Shown here in pieces: positions 8,445 through 17,487 of a DNA stretch of 41,213 nt. Source of the stretch: Aldersonia kunmingensis (GTDB lineage Bacteria > Actinomycetota > Actinomycetes > Mycobacteriales > Mycobacteriaceae); the NCBI RefSeq assembly GCF_001646865.1, contig NZ_LRRB01000218.1, positions 1 to 41,213 of the forward strand, written 5' to 3'. A program made the position numbers and the translations under genes. Position 1 is the stretch's first letter, and every line of letters begins with the position of its first letter. The notes beneath the pieces were generated by a model. The model saw only the letters and a program-made list of their open reading frames with translations, had not been told where the DNA came from and ran no database searches.

Positions 8445-9674
8445 GTGCGTCCGTCTCGCTTGATTTCGCTAGTCGCGGCAGTGTTTGCCCTGCTGGCGTT
8501 CGTCGTGGCCTGTGGTGATGATTCCAATCCCGGCTCCGGAACCCCCGCCGAACAGGGTCCTGTGGCCAAGGTCACGGTTTCGCCCGAGGCGGATTCGGAG
8601 AGCGTCAGCCCGACCACCCCGGTTTCGGTTCAGGCCGAGAACGGCGTGCTGCGCGACGTCGCTCTGACGAACTCGAACGGCAAGGTCGTCGCCGGCCTGC
8701 TGAGCCCCGACGCGAAGACCTACACCGTCACCGAACCGCTCGGTTACGCCGCGACGTACAGCTGGAGCGGCATCGCGGTCGGCATGGACAACAAGCCGGT
8801 GCCGGTCGAGGGAAGCTTCACCACGCTGCAGCCGACGTCCAAGACCTCGGCGCAGGTGCAGATCGCCGACGGGCAGACCGTCGGCATCGCCGCGCCGATC
8901 ATCCTGCAGTTCGATGACGACATCACCGACAAGGCATCGGTCGAGCGCGCCCTTACGGTCACCACGACCCCGCCGACGGTCGGTTCCTGGGCTTGGCTGC
9001 CCGACGACAGTGGCGGCTCGCGCGTGCACTGGCGCCCGCAGAACTACTGGACCCCCGGCACCGTCGTGCACGTGGACGCGAAGCTCTACGGCGTGGACTT
9101 CGGCGACGGCGCGTACGGTGCGGCCGATCTGACATCGGACTTCACCATTGGCCGCAGCCAGATCGTGAAGGCCGAGGCGACCAGTCATCGCATGGTGGTG
9201 ATCCGCGAGGGAGAGGAGATCTTCGACTTCCCCGTCAGCTACGGGCAGGGCAACGAGGCGCGTAACGTGACTCGTAGCGGCATCCATGTCGTGTCGGAGA
9301 AGCACGAGGACTTCCTCATGTCCAACCCGCCGTTCTACGAGAACGTTCGCGAGCGCTGGGCCGTGCGCATTTCCAACAATGGCGAGTTCATCCACGCCAA
9401 CCCGCAGACCACCGGTGTGCAGGGTTCCTCGAACGTCACCAACGGCTGCATCAACCTCTCGAGCGAGGACGCGGCGGAGTACTTCCCGACCGCGCTCTAC
9501 GGCGACCCGGTAGAGGTCACCGGCACCCGGATCGATCTGTCCGCCGCGGACGGTGACATCTACGACTGGACGATCGATTGGCCGACCTGGCAGTCGATGT
9601 CCGCACTGGACGGCTCGGACGCGAGCGTCGTATCGGCGACCCCGATCGCACCTGCACCGGTGGCGGGCCGCTAA
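8445..9674 (+). CDS. L,D-transpeptidase lipoprotein (LprQ/LdtMt5-like)
   Basis: A 409-residue exported enzyme that would form 3-3 crosslinks in peptidoglycan or attach proteins to it. The GTG at 8445 opens a lipoprotein signal: RPSR, a hydrophobic helix ([17 protein letters not shown]) and the lipobox cysteine C23. Two Ig-like bacterial domains follow (about 35-240), as in mycobacterial Ldt proteins. The C-terminal YkuD domain has H317 (FIHANPQ) and the catalytic Cys335 in TNGCINLS. The residue before Gly-Cys is Asn, where the usual motif has His. A longer open frame upstream is ignored because it lacks a signal peptide. Position before SDR-ROK-mshA matches Rv0483 (lprQ) in M. tuberculosis, the basis for the orthology call. 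Confidence 0.88.
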   Translation: MRPSRLISLVAAVFALLAFVVACGDDSNPGSGTPAEQGPVAKVTVSPEADSESVSPTTPVSVQAENGVLRDVALTNSNGKVVAGLLSPDAKTYTVTEPLGYAATYSWSGIAVGMDNKPVPVEGSFTTLQPTSKTSAQVQIADGQTVGIAAPIILQFDDDITDKASVERALTVTTTPPTVGSWAWLPDDSGGSRVHWRPQNYWTPGTVVHVDAKLYGVDFGDGAYGAADLTSDFTIGRSQIVKAEATSHRMVVIREGEEIFDFPVSYGQGNEARNVTRSGIHVVSEKHEDFLMSNPPFYENVRERWAVRISNNGEFIHANPQTTGVQGSSNVTNGCINLSSEDAAEYFPTALYGDPVEVTGTRIDLSAADGDIYDWTIDWPTWQSMSALDGSDASVVSATPIAPAPVAGR

Positions 9675-9704
9675 CCACCCACCGCACTACAAAGGAGAGC
9701 GGCG

Positions 9705-10154
9705 ATGGCGAACAACGGACCCTTCGGATTCGATCCGGAAGATTTCGAGCGCGCCGCCCGCGAGGCCGGCGAAGGCCTTCGCGAAGTGTTCGAGAACCTC
9801 ACCTCCGGGCTGACGCAAACCGGCGGGGGCGCCTGGACCTCGGTGTTCTCCGACCTTGCGCGGGCCGGACAGCAGCAACGGACGACGAAGCCGGAGACCA
9901 CCGGCGACGCAGGCAGCGGCGTATGGGCGATATTCGTGCTCGACGGGGACGGCATCGCGCGCGTGGACCAGGTGTATCCCACCGAACTCGACGCGTTGCG
10001 GGCCAATCGGGAGAACACCGATCCACGCCGCCGAGTGCGCTTCCTGCCCTACGGCGTGACGATCAGCATCCTCGATCAGACCGAGGACGGGGACTCGGAC
10101 GCAGCGGCACCCACTCCGGAGCCGCCGACCACCGAGCCGCCGGCCCCGGAGTAA
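9705..10154 (+). CDS. Conserved hypothetical actinobacterial protein
   Basis: A 149-residue soluble protein of unknown function, preceded by a strong ribosome binding site (AAAGGAG) and 30 bp after the L,D-transpeptidase. It starts with an amphipathic Phe-Gly-Phe-rich helix (PFGFDPEDFERAAREAGEGL), then a Gly/Thr-rich stretch, a compact core (WAIFVLDGDGIARVDQVYPTE) and RRRVRFLPYGV. It ends in an acidic, Pro/Thr-rich disordered tail (PEPPTTEPPAPE). No signal peptide or membrane segment is visible. Co-direction with the transpeptidase suggests co-transcription. It converges with the SDR gene with a gap of only 9 bp. Confidence 0.75.
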   Translation: MANNGPFGFDPEDFERAAREAGEGLREVFENLTSGLTQTGGGAWTSVFSDLARAGQQQRTTKPETTGDAGSGVWAIFVLDGDGIARVDQVYPTELDALRANRENTDPRRRVRFLPYGVTISILDQTEDGDSDAAAPTPEPPTTEPPAPE

Positions 10155-10163
10155 TCCGAGCGT

Positions 10164-10910
10164 TCAGGTCGTGCGGCGGGCGAAACGCCCCGCCGTCGCC
10201 TGATCGCGCGGGCGAACGACGATCTGGTCCAGATTCACGTGCGCCGGGCGCGAGGCGACGAAGCCGATGATTTCGGCGATATCGGCAGCGACCAGCGGAT
10301 CGATGCCCTCGTAGACCTTCGCGGCGCGTTCGGCATCGCCCTCGAAACGCACCAGCGAGAACTCGGTCTCCACCGCGCCGGGTGCGATCTCGGTGAGCCG
10401 GACCGGCTTCCCGAGCAGTTCGCCGCGGAGCGTGCGGTGCAGTAGCGCCTGCGCGTGCTTGGCCGAGGTGTAGCCGGCCCCGTTGTCGTAGCCCTCGAGC
10501 GCGGCGACGGACGTGATTGTGACAATCAGGCCGTTGCGCGAGTCGATCAGTTTCGGCAGCAGCGCCTTGGTGATGCGCAGCGTGCCAAGAACATTGGTCT
10601 CCCACATCCAGCGCCAGTCGTCGAGATCGGCCTCGGCCACCGGGGCCAGGCCCTTCGCGCCGCCGGCGTTGTTCACCAGCACGTCGACCCTCGAGAGGGC
10701 TGCGACAAATGCGGCGACGGAGTCCTCATCGGTGACATCGAGCGACAGCGCCGTGCCGCCGATATCGCTGGCGAGCTTCTCGAGCCGGTCGAGGCGGCGC
10801 GCCCCGACAACGACGTGATAGCCCTGGGCGGCGAGCGTGCGTGCGGTGGCCTCGCCGATTCCGGAGCTCGCTCCGGTGACGACGGCGACGGGATAACTGA
10901 TCGCGGTCAT
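10164..10910 (-). CDS. Short-chain dehydrogenase/reductase (Rv0484c-like)
   Basis: A 248-residue classical SDR. The N-terminal cofactor site TGASSGIG follows VAVVTG. NNAG is present in VLVNNAGGAKG, the catalytic Ser is in TITSVAALEG, and the Tyr-x3-Lys pair is in GYTSAKHA. The PGAVETEFS loop after the active site is typical. It resembles the YdfG/serine-dehydrogenase-like group that acts on 3-hydroxy acids, but the substrate is unknown. ATG 10910 is chosen over in-frame upstream codons because a TANNNT -10 box lies seven bases before it. The gene sits where Rv0484c sits in M. tuberculosis. Confidence 0.9.
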   Translation of the reverse strand: MTAISYPVAVVTGASSGIGEATARTLAAQGYHVVVGARRLDRLEKLASDIGGTALSLDVTDEDSVAAFVAALSRVDVLVNNAGGAKGLAPVAEADLDDWRWMWETNVLGTLRITKALLPKLIDSRNGLIVTITSVAALEGYDNGAGYTSAKHAQALLHRTLRGELLGKPVRLTEIAPGAVETEFSLVRFEGDAERAAKVYEGIDPLVAADIAEIIGFVASRPAHVNLDQIVVRPRDQATAGRFARRTT

Positions 10911-10917
10911 GGCTTTG

Positions 10918-10923
10918 ATCCTA
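10918..10923 (-). promoter_or_regulatory. -10 box TAGGAT for a leaderless SDR transcript
   Basis: On the minus strand TAGGAT ends seven bases before the ATG at 10910, the spacing expected if transcription starts at the start codon. It lies immediately after the terminator of the upstream dioxygenase gene. Confidence 0.5.
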
Positions 10924-10935
10924 GAAACAAGACAA

Positions 10936-10974
10936 CGCACCTGCCGCCACGGTTCGGGCGTGGCGGCAGGTGCG
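10936..10974 (-). terminator. Rho-independent terminator of the TauD-like gene
   Basis: A perfect 16-bp stem (10936-10951 with 10959-10974) has a 7-nt loop. On the minus strand it is followed by the T-rich tail TTGTCTTGTTTC. It lies 15 bp after the dioxygenase stop. Confidence 0.85.
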
Positions 10975-10988
10975 CGTCGACCTTGGGC

Positions 10989-11921
10989 TCAGTCCGCGAT
11001 CGGGGAGAACGCCGAAGCGTCGCCCTTCACGACCCGGCTGCGCTCGCCGTGCGGGTTGACCGGCACATCGCCCGCAAGGGTGATGCGGTTGAGGCGGCGG
11101 TACTGGTCGTCGTAGTCGGCGACCGCGTAGTGCTGCGTCGCGCGGTTGTCCCAGATCGCCACGTCGCCGGCTTCCCAGTTCCAGCGGGTGGTGTGCTCGG
11201 GCTTGGTGACCCTGTCCTGCAGCAGGTTGAACAGTGCCTGCGATTCCTTGGTGGAGAAGCCCACGAAGTTCTTGATGAAGTGGCCGAGCAGCAGGGTGCG
11301 CTCGCCCGTCTCCGGGTGCACGCGCACGACCGGGTGCTCGGTCTCGAAGTAGGTGGACTGGAACTCGGCGCGGTACTCGGCCGTCTTGTCGTCCTCGATC
11401 TGCGCGGCACTGGACGCCGAGTAGTCGTAGACGTTGGTGTGCACCGCCCACAGGTTGTCCACCAGCTGCTTCAGCGGCTCCGGCAGCGACTCGTACGCCG
11501 CGGTGGTCGACGCCCACTGGGTCGCTCCGCCGTAGGTCGGCAGCTCGACGGCCCGCAGGATCGAGGCCTTCGGAATGCGGTCGACGAAGGTGACGTCGGT
11601 GTGCCAGCTGTTGGCCTTGCCGTAGTCGGAGTCGATCGCGAGGGTCTTGGTGCCGCGCGAGGAGACTGTCGGGTGCGCGGTGGTCGGGATGCCGAGCAGT
11701 TCGGCGAATGCGTACTGCGAGTCGTCGTCGAGGTGCTGCTGGCCGCGGAAGAAGATCGCCTTGTGCTCGTTCAGGGCGTGACGGATGAGTTCGACCGTGG
11801 CCGGGTCGAGGTCGCCGCCGAGGGTCACCCCGTCGATGCGGGCGCCGATGTGGGCGCCGAGCTTGACCACAGTGGCCGTCTCCTGCTGCGTATCGGGGGA
11901 GGTGGCGAGGTCGATGGACAT
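10989..11921 (-). CDS. TauD/TfdA-family Fe(II)/2-oxoglutarate dioxygenase
   Basis: A 310-residue enzyme expected to use iron, O2 and 2-oxoglutarate to release sulfite or sulfate from a sulfonate or sulfate ester. The metal-binding HxD is H107-D109 (NSWHTDVTF). The distal His is H264 in [11 protein letters not shown], and the 2-oxoglutarate Arg is in [11 protein letters not shown]. The length matches the family. ATG 11921 is preceded by GAAAGG at good spacing. It has its own terminator and is divergent from the ROK regulator gene. By family resemblance it could be an alkylsulfatase (Rv3406-like) or a taurine-type dioxygenase; substrate is not decidable here. It has no counterpart at this position that I recall in M. 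tuberculosis. Confidence 0.88.
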   Translation of the reverse strand: MSIDLATSPDTQQETATVVKLGAHIGARIDGVTLGGDLDPATVELIRHALNEHKAIFFRGQQHLDDDSQYAFAELLGIPTTAHPTVSSRGTKTLAIDSDYGKANSWHTDVTFVDRIPKASILRAVELPTYGGATQWASTTAAYESLPEPLKQLVDNLWAVHTNVYDYSASSAAQIEDDKTAEYRAEFQSTYFETEHPVVRVHPETGERTLLLGHFIKNFVGFSTKESQALFNLLQDRVTKPEHTTRWNWEAGDVAIWDNRATQHYAVADYDDQYRRLNRITLAGDVPVNPHGERSRVVKGDASAFSPIAD

Positions 11922-12062
11922 AGCGATGCCTTTCGAAATAAGGGCTGGGAAATCCGCGGCAACACGGCCGTGCAAACAAGGCAACCAGCGAAACCATGCG
12001 TGCCGGAAGGATTTCGGTCAGCCTGAGCGCAACGGTGTGAGCAAGAATTTGCGCGGGTGAAA

Positions 12063-12092
12063 TTGGCGTAGACGATCTGGCAGTGCTAACTT
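12063..12092 (+). promoter_or_regulatory. Promoter for leaderless cysteine-rich leader ORF and ROK regulator
   Basis: -35-like TTGGCG (12063-12068), 18-bp spacer, -10 TAACTT (12087-12092). The -10 ends six bases before the ATG at 12099, so the predicted +1 is the A of that ATG. It lies in the 428-bp gap between the divergent TauD-like and ROK genes. Confidence 0.55.
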
Positions 12093-12098
12093 GAGCGC

Positions 12099-12212
12099 AT
12101 GTCTTCCGGCCGATCGCGCATCCTTCGCGTCACTTTCGTGACGTGTGCGCTCGGCTCGCGGCTGCCGCACCCGCGCGAACTGTGTTGTCCGCGCAGCTGT
12201 CGCTGCAGCTAG
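12099..12212 (+). CDS. Predicted leaderless cysteine-rich leader peptide (uORF)
   Basis: A 37-codon ORF beginning at the predicted transcription start, with no room for a ribosome binding site. It carries five Cys codons, four of them clustered at the end (ELCCPRSCRCS, then TAG). Its layout matches the leaderless polycysteine short ORFs described in mycobacteria as cysteine-responsive attenuators. It ends 137 bp before the ROK regulator gene. The nearby genes handle sulfur (TauD-like dioxygenase) and mycothiol (mshA), which makes cysteine control plausible. Coding status is inferred from position and composition only; no conservation data were available. Confidence 0.4.
   Translation: MSSGRSRILRVTFVTCALGSRLPHPRELCCPRSCRCS
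12128..12143. promoter_or_regulatory. Perfect inverted repeat CGTCAC-TTTC-GTGACG, candidate operator
   Basis: Six-bp perfect arms around a four-base spacer, about 29-44 bp downstream of the predicted +1 and inside the leader ORF. It could be an operator for the ROK regulator or a small RNA hairpin. Regulator identity is not known. Confidence 0.4.
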
Positions 12213-12349
12213 ACGCCATCGCAGGGCCCTGCCCACAGTCGGTTCTTGAACCCTGATTTCTTCGCGATGGCTGTCGCTGTGCAGTGCTTCCCGCATGCCC
12301 GCGTCGACATTCGCCCCCGAGCCGTAGCCGGGGCAAAAGAAGGAAATCG

Positions 12350-13636
12350 ATGTCCGTCTCCACGCTCGTTGCACCCATCTCTCCGCAGCTCGTTGCCGCT
12401 CCGACGGCACCCACCAATCGGATTCGGGTCGTTGCACCCGATTTCCGCGTCTCCGACTCCTCGGCCGCCTCTGTATTGCGTGCCGCAGTGCAGCACGGAC
12501 CGATCGCGCGTGACGCTGCAGCTCGCATCACGGGCGCGAGCATTGCGACGGTAAATCGCCAGGTCGCAGCGCTACTCCAGTGTGGTTTGCTGCGTGAGCG
12601 CGCGGATCTCACCGAGCCCGGCGCGATCGGCCGTCCGCGCGTGCCGTTCGAGGTGGACCACGAGGCATTCCTCACCGTCGGTATCCACATCGGTGCAGTC
12701 GTTACCAGCGTCGTCGCATCGGACCTGCGCGGCCGGATTCTCGGCGGCGTCGAGATCCCCACCCCGCGCGGTCCCGCGGACCGTGCGGTGGCCGCAATCG
12801 CCTACAGCGCAAGGAAATTCGCCGCTCGCTGGCATCGCCGCCGTCCGCTGTGGGTCGGCGTCGCGCTCGGTGGTCGGGTCGACCCGGAGACCGGTGTCGT
12901 CGTCCAGCACGATCGGCTCGGTTGGCACAACGTTCCGGTCGGCGCGATCGTGGCCGACGTGCTGGCGCTGCCGGCGTCTGTCGCGGCACACGTCGAGGCG
13001 ATGGCGGCCTCGGAACTGCTTTTGGCGCAACGCAATCCGGGCGACACCCCGCGCGGCGGCACGAGCCTCTTCGTGTACGCACGTGAAACTGCCGGTGTCG
13101 CAATCGCTCTCGATGATCGAGTGCATACACCCGCCAACGGCCCGGGCTCGATCGCGCATCTGCCGACGACTTCCGACGTGATTTGCGAATGCGGTCAGCG
13201 GGGTTGCCTCGAGGCTGCGGTCAGCGACCGAGCGGTGCTGGCGCGCGCGGTGGAGCTGGGTCTGATCGATGCGAGTGTGGGTACCCCGGCCATGAGCGAG
13301 CTCTACCGCGTTGCGCGGGAGGGATCGCTCGGCGCGCATGAGCTTCTCGTCGACCGCGCGCGGATCCTCGGCCGTGCGGTTGCCACGCTGCGCGATGTGC
13401 TCAACCCGGATCGCGTGATCCTCGGCGGGCAGGCGTTCACCGAGTACCCGGCCGCTATCCCGCATGTCGCGGAGGCGTTTGCGCGCACATCGGCGTTGAC
13501 GCGCAAGGATATTCGGATCACCGGATTCGGCAATCGGGTGCAGGAATTCGCGGGCGCGGTCACCTCGCTCAGCGCGATCTATGCCGACCCGATCCCGGCG
13601 ATGCGGCGCACCAGCGCAATCCGCGTCGGGGCGTAG
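12350..13636 (+). CDS. ROK-family transcriptional regulator (Rv0485-like)
   Basis: A 428-residue protein starting at ATG 12350 with AAGGA at good spacing. Residues ~35-100 form a winged HTH (ASVLRAAVQHGPIARDAAAR, then ITGASIATVNRQVAALLQCGLL). The ROK domain follows, with the family zinc signature CECGQRGCLE (C279, C281, C286) and a C-terminal LNPDRVILGG motif. ROK regulators usually sense a sugar or sugar phosphate in the kinase-like domain. Its position two genes before mshA matches Rv0485, a ROK regulator in M. tuberculosis. The sugar ligand is unknown. A 428-bp intergenic region with a leader ORF and inverted repeat precedes it, suggesting autoregulation or attenuation. Confidence 0.88.
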   Translation: MSVSTLVAPISPQLVAAPTAPTNRIRVVAPDFRVSDSSAASVLRAAVQHGPIARDAAARITGASIATVNRQVAALLQCGLLRERADLTEPGAIGRPRVPFEVDHEAFLTVGIHIGAVVTSVVASDLRGRILGGVEIPTPRGPADRAVAAIAYSARKFAARWHRRRPLWVGVALGGRVDPETGVVVQHDRLGWHNVPVGAIVADVLALPASVAAHVEAMAASELLLAQRNPGDTPRGGTSLFVYARETAGVAIALDDRVHTPANGPGSIAHLPTTSDVICECGQRGCLEAAVSDRAVLARAVELGLIDASVGTPAMSELYRVAREGSLGAHELLVDRARILGRAVATLRDVLNPDRVILGGQAFTEYPAAIPHVAEAFARTSALTRKDIRITGFGNRVQEFAGAVTSLSAIYADPIPAMRRTSAIRVGA

Positions 13637-13656
13637 CGCAGTTCTGCACCTTTCCC

Positions 13657-13714
13657 GGGTGCAAATTGTGTCTGCGGGTGCGAAACTTCGCCCCCGTCTA
13701 CACAATCTGCACCC
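13657..13714. repeat. 58-bp long imperfect palindrome between ROK regulator and hydrolase genes
   Basis: Arms 13657-13684 and 13687-13714 pair over 23 of 28 positions, with only two bases (AC) at the tip. The outer 15 bp (GGGTGCAAATTGTGT against ACACAATCTGCACCC) has a single mismatch. There is no T-run after it, so it is not a classical terminator. It may be a REP-like element or an RNA hairpin separating two transcription units. Confidence 0.65.
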
Positions 13715-13776
13715 GTTTGGGGTGGGCCAATGTTCCAGCGGCAGGACCTCAGCAGGCGTATGAGAGGCTCGCGTCC

Positions 13777-14601
13777 ATGCCGATTCGTGAGGTACGCAGC
13801 GCCGATGGAACCGCGATCGTCTACCGGGTGACCGGTCCGGAGGACGCGCGACCGTTGCTGCTCATTCATGGCTGGTCGGCAAACCTGCAGTGCTGGGGCG
13901 CGGCGGCCGATGACCTGGCGAAGCGCTACCGGGTTATCGCGATGGATCTGCGCGGGCACGGCTATTCCGATGCCCCCGAATCCGGCTACAACGACTCCGC
14001 AAACTGGGCCGCCGATGTCGCGGCGGTGCTCGACGGGGAGGGCATCACCAGCGATGCGGTGCTCCTCGGCTGGTCTTATGGCGGGCTGGTGATCAGCGAT
14101 TACCTGTCCGTGCACGGCACCGGCGCGATCGGCGGAGTGGTGCTGGTGGGCGCGATCACCGGAATCGGACCCGGGCAGCCCGGCGGAATGGTCGGCCCGG
14201 CGATGAAGGCGGCCATCCCGGGTGTCTTCGAGGAGCGATCAGGTGCGGCACTTCGGGCATTTGGTGCATTTGGGAATGCCATGACCGGGGCGGGCGAGGA
14301 CAAGGGCATCGACGCGCAGCGCATGTTCGGTGCGAGCCTCGGCACACTTCCGCGGGTTCGCAAGGCGTTGTTCGTGCGCACGCTCGGTCACGACGAAGTG
14401 CTGCGAAATCTGAACGTGCCGGCGTTGATCATCCACGGCACGGCCGACCCGGTCGCCGATGTTTCGGCCGGAGAGCATGCGGCACAACTGATTCCGAATG
14501 TGCGCACCTCGTTCTGGGAGGGCGCGCAGCACGGTCCGTTCATCGAGGACCGAGACCGATTCGTGGGCGAAGTGACCGAATTCGTCGACGCACTCGGCTG
14601 A
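13777..14601 (+). CDS. Alpha/beta hydrolase
   Basis: A 274-residue alpha/beta-hydrolase fold protein. The oxyanion-hole HGWSAN follows the LLLIHG strand. The nucleophile elbow is GWSYGG with Ser100. The acid is probably in [11 protein letters not shown], and the catalytic His is in [10 protein letters not shown] near residue 255. It is similar to non-heme haloperoxidase/esterase-type enzymes; the substrate is unknown. ATG 13777 is chosen because the upstream extension overlaps the 58-bp palindrome and lacks family similarity. It is co-directional with mshA, 55 bp downstream. Confidence 0.87.
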   Translation: MPIREVRSADGTAIVYRVTGPEDARPLLLIHGWSANLQCWGAAADDLAKRYRVIAMDLRGHGYSDAPESGYNDSANWAADVAAVLDGEGITSDAVLLGWSYGGLVISDYLSVHGTGAIGGVVLVGAITGIGPGQPGGMVGPAMKAAIPGVFEERSGAALRAFGAFGNAMTGAGEDKGIDAQRMFGASLGTLPRVRKALFVRTLGHDEVLRNLNVPALIIHGTADPVADVSAGEHAAQLIPNVRTSFWEGAQHGPFIEDRDRFVGEVTEFVDALG

Positions 14602-14656
14602 GATTCGACCTGCTGCGGGACCCCGGGACCGCGACACCGCAGCGAAAACAGGCAGT

Positions 14657-16009
14657 ATGGAGGCTGTGAGTCCCACGCAGAGCAGTCGGCCGAACCGCGT
14701 CGCGGTCTTGTCCCTGCATACGTCGCCACTCGCACAACCGGGGACCGGTGATGCGGGTGGAATGAACGTCTACGTGCTGCAGACCGCCCTCCAACTGGCC
14801 CGACGCGGCACCCAGGTGGACATCTTCACCCGGGCGACGTCGTCTGCGGATGAGCCGGTGGTGCACGCCGCACCCGGCGTCGTCGTCCGCAATATCGTCG
14901 CCGGACCGTTCGAGGGCCTGGACAAGCACGATCTACCCACCCAGCTGTGCGCCTTCGCCGCCGGAGTGCTGCGCGAAGAGGCCCGGCACGAGCCCGGCTA
15001 TTACGACCTGGTGCATTCGCACTATTGGTTGTCCGGGCAGGTCGGCTGGCTCGCGAGCGATCGCTGGGGAACGCCGCTCGTGCATACCGCCCACACGCTG
15101 GCTGCGGTGAAGAACGCAGCGCTCGCAGACGGCGACCGCCCCGAGCCCGCCGCGCGCGTGATCGGAGAGAAGCAGGTCGTCGCCGCGTCCAACCGGCTCA
15201 CGGCGAATACCGCCGACGAGGCCAAGGCGCTCATCGAGGCTTACGGCGCGGCGCCGGAGAAGATCGACATCGTGGCACCGGGCGCGGACCTGACCCGGTA
15301 CCGGCCCGGTGACCGGGTTGCTGCCCGCCGAAGCCTCGGCCTGGCCGACGACGAGGTCGTCGTGACGTTCGTCGGTCGTATTCAGCCGCTCAAGGCCCCG
15401 GACGTCCTGCTGCGCGCCGCTGCCCGACTGCTTCAGGATCGTCCAGATCAGCGCCTGCGCGTGCTCGTCGTTGGCGGCCCATCCGGCACCGGACTCGAGC
15501 GTCCCGACCTGCTCATCGATCTCGCCGCCGAACTCGGTATCGCCGACCGGGTGCGCTTCCTGCCGCCGCAGCCGCCGGACCGTCTCGTCGACGTCTACCG
15601 GGCCTCCGACCTGGTTGCCGTGCCCAGTTACAACGAGTCGTTCGGGCTGGTCGCCATCGAGGCGCAGGCGTGTGGCACGCCGGTGATCGCCGCCGATGTC
15701 GGTGGCCTCGGAACTGCCGTGCGCAACCACGAAACCGGCCTGCTCGTGCAGGGACATCGCACCGACGACTGGGCCACCGCGCTCGGCGCCATGCTGCGCG
15801 AGCCCGCCCGGTTGCGCGAGATGGGCGAGGCCGCGCACCGGCACGCATCGGACTTCTCCTGGGACGCCACCGCGGATGGCCTGGCGGCGAGTTATGCCGC
15901 CGCACTGGCCGGTCACCGCGGCGCGACGCCGATTGGCGAGGTGCCTGCGCTCGCATGGTCCAGCCGCACCGGGACGCGTCAGGTGTGGCGCAGTGAGGTC
16001 CGCCTGTGA
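14657..16009 (+). CDS. mshA: D-inositol-3-phosphate glycosyltransferase MshA (mycothiol biosynthesis)
   Basis: A 450-residue GT4-family, GT-B fold enzyme. It transfers GlcNAc from UDP-GlcNAc to 1L-myo-inositol-1-phosphate, the first step of mycothiol synthesis. Near the N-terminus are [20 protein letters not shown], the diagnostic MshA glycine loop that binds inositol phosphate, and [12 protein letters not shown]. The C-terminal donor half has [14 protein letters not shown] and the E-x7-E motif in [18 protein letters not shown]. Length matches the family. ATG 14657 is used; GTG 14666 is an alternative. Its stop overlaps the start of the YbjN-like gene by 4 bp (GTGA). Confidence 0.97.
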   Translation: MEAVSPTQSSRPNRVAVLSLHTSPLAQPGTGDAGGMNVYVLQTALQLARRGTQVDIFTRATSSADEPVVHAAPGVVVRNIVAGPFEGLDKHDLPTQLCAFAAGVLREEARHEPGYYDLVHSHYWLSGQVGWLASDRWGTPLVHTAHTLAAVKNAALADGDRPEPAARVIGEKQVVAASNRLTANTADEAKALIEAYGAAPEKIDIVAPGADLTRYRPGDRVAARRSLGLADDEVVVTFVGRIQPLKAPDVLLRAAARLLQDRPDQRLRVLVVGGPSGTGLERPDLLIDLAAELGIADRVRFLPPQPPDRLVDVYRASDLVAVPSYNESFGLVAIEAQACGTPVIAADVGGLGTAVRNHETGLLVQGHRTDDWATALGAMLREPARLREMGEAAHRHASDFSWDATADGLAASYAAALAGHRGATPIGEVPALAWSSRTGTRQVWRSEVRL

Positions 16010-16530
16010 GTACCTCGCCGGAGGCGGGCATAGACACGGCGGACACCCGCGCGGTCGTCGAGGCTGCACTGCGCGATCGTGAACTCGAATTCACCAACAA
16101 GGGCGACGACAATTTCATCGTCGAGTTGCCCGGTGAGCGCAAGCTCAAGACGACTGTCCTGCTCACGGTCGGCAACCACGGCGTGCGGATCGAGGCGTTC
16201 GTCGCCCGGCATCCCGACGAGAACGAGGCCGGGGTGCACCGCTGGCTGCTGAGGCGCAATCGGCGGCTCTACGGCGTGCACTACACGATCGACCGGATCG
16301 GGGATATTTACCTCGTCGGCCGCATCTCCGCCGAGTCGGTCACCCCGGACGAGCTCGACCGCGTTCTGGGTCAGACACTCGAGGCAGCGGACGGCGACTT
16401 CAACACGATCCTCGAGCTCGGCTTCGCGGAATCCATTCGGCGCGAGTGGAAGTGGCGAGTGTCGCGGGGCGAGTCCCTGGCCAACCTGAAGGCCTTCGAG
16501 CACCTCGTCGAAACAACCGAGGAAAACTGA
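16006..16530 (+). CDS. YbjN-domain protein (Rv0487-like)
   Basis: A 174-residue soluble protein of the YbjN/T3SS-chaperone-like fold, function unresolved in actinobacteria. The repeated beta-strand pattern is visible ([55 protein letters not shown]). It then has a typical [21 protein letters not shown] segment and a C-terminal helix. The GTG start overlaps the mshA stop by 4 bp, so translational coupling is likely. The mshA-YbjN-gpm order is the same as Rv0486-Rv0487-Rv0489. Confidence 0.85.
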   Translation: MSTSPEAGIDTADTRAVVEAALRDRELEFTNKGDDNFIVELPGERKLKTTVLLTVGNHGVRIEAFVARHPDENEAGVHRWLLRRNRRLYGVHYTIDRIGDIYLVGRISAESVTPDELDRVLGQTLEAADGDFNTILELGFAESIRREWKWRVSRGESLANLKAFEHLVETTEEN

Positions 16531-16588
16531 GCGCATACCCGTTCGGGTCCCGGCGCGGTCGGAATTGTCGCGTGCGAGGATATTTGCC

Positions 16589-17332
16589 ATGAGCACCGGA
16601 ACCCTCGTCCTGCTCCGCCACGGCGAGAGCGAGTGGAACGCGATGAACCTCTTCACCGGCTGGGTGGATGTTCACCTGACCGATAAGGGCGTCGCCGAGG
16701 GTAAGCGCGCCGGGGCACTGCTCGCCGAGCACGGCATCCTGCCCGACATCGTCTACACGTCGGTGCTCCGCCGCGCGATCAGCACGGCCAACATCGCCCT
16801 CGACGCCGCGGACCGCCACTGGATCCCCGTCGTGCGCGACTGGCGGCTCAACGAGCGCCACTACGGCGCGCTGCAGGGCAAGAACAAGGCCCAGATCCGG
16901 GACGAGTACGGCGACGACCAGTTCATGCTCTGGCGCCGCAGCTACGACACCCCGCCGCCGGAGATCGAACTCGGCAGCACCTACAGCCAGGACACCGATC
17001 CTCGGTACGCCGATATCGACGTGCCGCTCACCGAGTGCCTCCTGGACGTCGTCAAGCGCATGGTCCCGTACTGGGAAGAGACCATTTCCAAGGATCTCCT
17101 CGCCGGCAAGACAGTTCTGATCGCCGCGCACGGCAACTCGCTGCGCGCGCTGGTCAAGCACCTCGACGGCATTTCCGACGACGACATCGCCGGCCTGAAC
17201 ATCCCCACCGGTATCCCGCTGCGCTACGACCTCGGCGAGGACCTCAAGCCGCTCGGCCCGTCGGCGTACCTCGATCCCGAGGCGGCTGCCGCGGGTGCGG
17301 CTGCGGTCGCGAACCAGGGCGCCGCGAAGTAA
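16589..17332 (+). CDS. gpmA: 2,3-bisphosphoglycerate-dependent phosphoglycerate mutase
   Basis: A 247-residue glycolytic enzyme interconverting 3- and 2-phosphoglycerate in the cytoplasm. The phosphohistidine motif [10 protein letters not shown] (His11) opens the protein. [25 protein letters not shown] and [15 protein letters not shown] give the rest of the dPGM signature, including the second active-site His. ATG 16589 has a GAGGA ribosome binding site ten bases upstream. It is M. tuberculosis gpm1 (Rv0489) by position, directly before senX3. The Ala/Gly-rich tail after [10 protein letters not shown] is an ordinary lineage variation. Confidence 0.97.
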   Translation: MSTGTLVLLRHGESEWNAMNLFTGWVDVHLTDKGVAEGKRAGALLAEHGILPDIVYTSVLRRAISTANIALDAADRHWIPVVRDWRLNERHYGALQGKNKAQIRDEYGDDQFMLWRRSYDTPPPEIELGSTYSQDTDPRYADIDVPLTECLLDVVKRMVPYWEETISKDLLAGKTVLIAAHGNSLRALVKHLDGISDDDIAGLNIPTGIPLRYDLGEDLKPLGPSAYLDPEAAAAGAAAVANQGAAK

Positions 17333-17475
17333 TTCTCGATCGCGGCGGCGCCCATTGCGGCGCACGCCGCGATTCCGGCGAACAGCGGGTGAACGGCAGC
17401 GGAATACTCATTCGGAATAACTGTGAGAACGCACTCTCGCCACTTTTCCGATGTTTGCCAATCCTTGGTTGAACG

Positions 17476-17481
17476 TACGAT
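17476..17481 (+). promoter_or_regulatory. -10 box TACGAT for leaderless senX3 transcript
   Basis: TACGAT ends exactly six bases before the GTG at 17488, so transcription is predicted to start at the start codon. In the same 155-bp gap, GGTGAAC (17388-17394) is the reverse of a GTTCACC PHO-box half-unit; a second clear half-unit is not visible. Confidence 0.5.
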
Positions 17482-17487
17482 TGCGGC

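Noticed and set aside
11921-11997. Minus-strand Cys-Cys leader ORF ([15 protein letters not shown]) before the TauD-like gene
   Set aside because: It has no stop and runs on as an out-of-frame shadow through the dioxygenase gene; no leaderless -10 box at its ATG.
10455-12026. 523-codon plus-strand ORF across the SDR and TauD genes
   Set aside because: Antisense to two well-supported genes and crosses a terminator; no domain.
17388-17487. PHO box for RegX3 upstream of senX3
   Set aside because: Only one GTTCACC half-unit (reverse, 17388-17394) is clear; the neighbouring 11-bp repeats are too weak to call a site.
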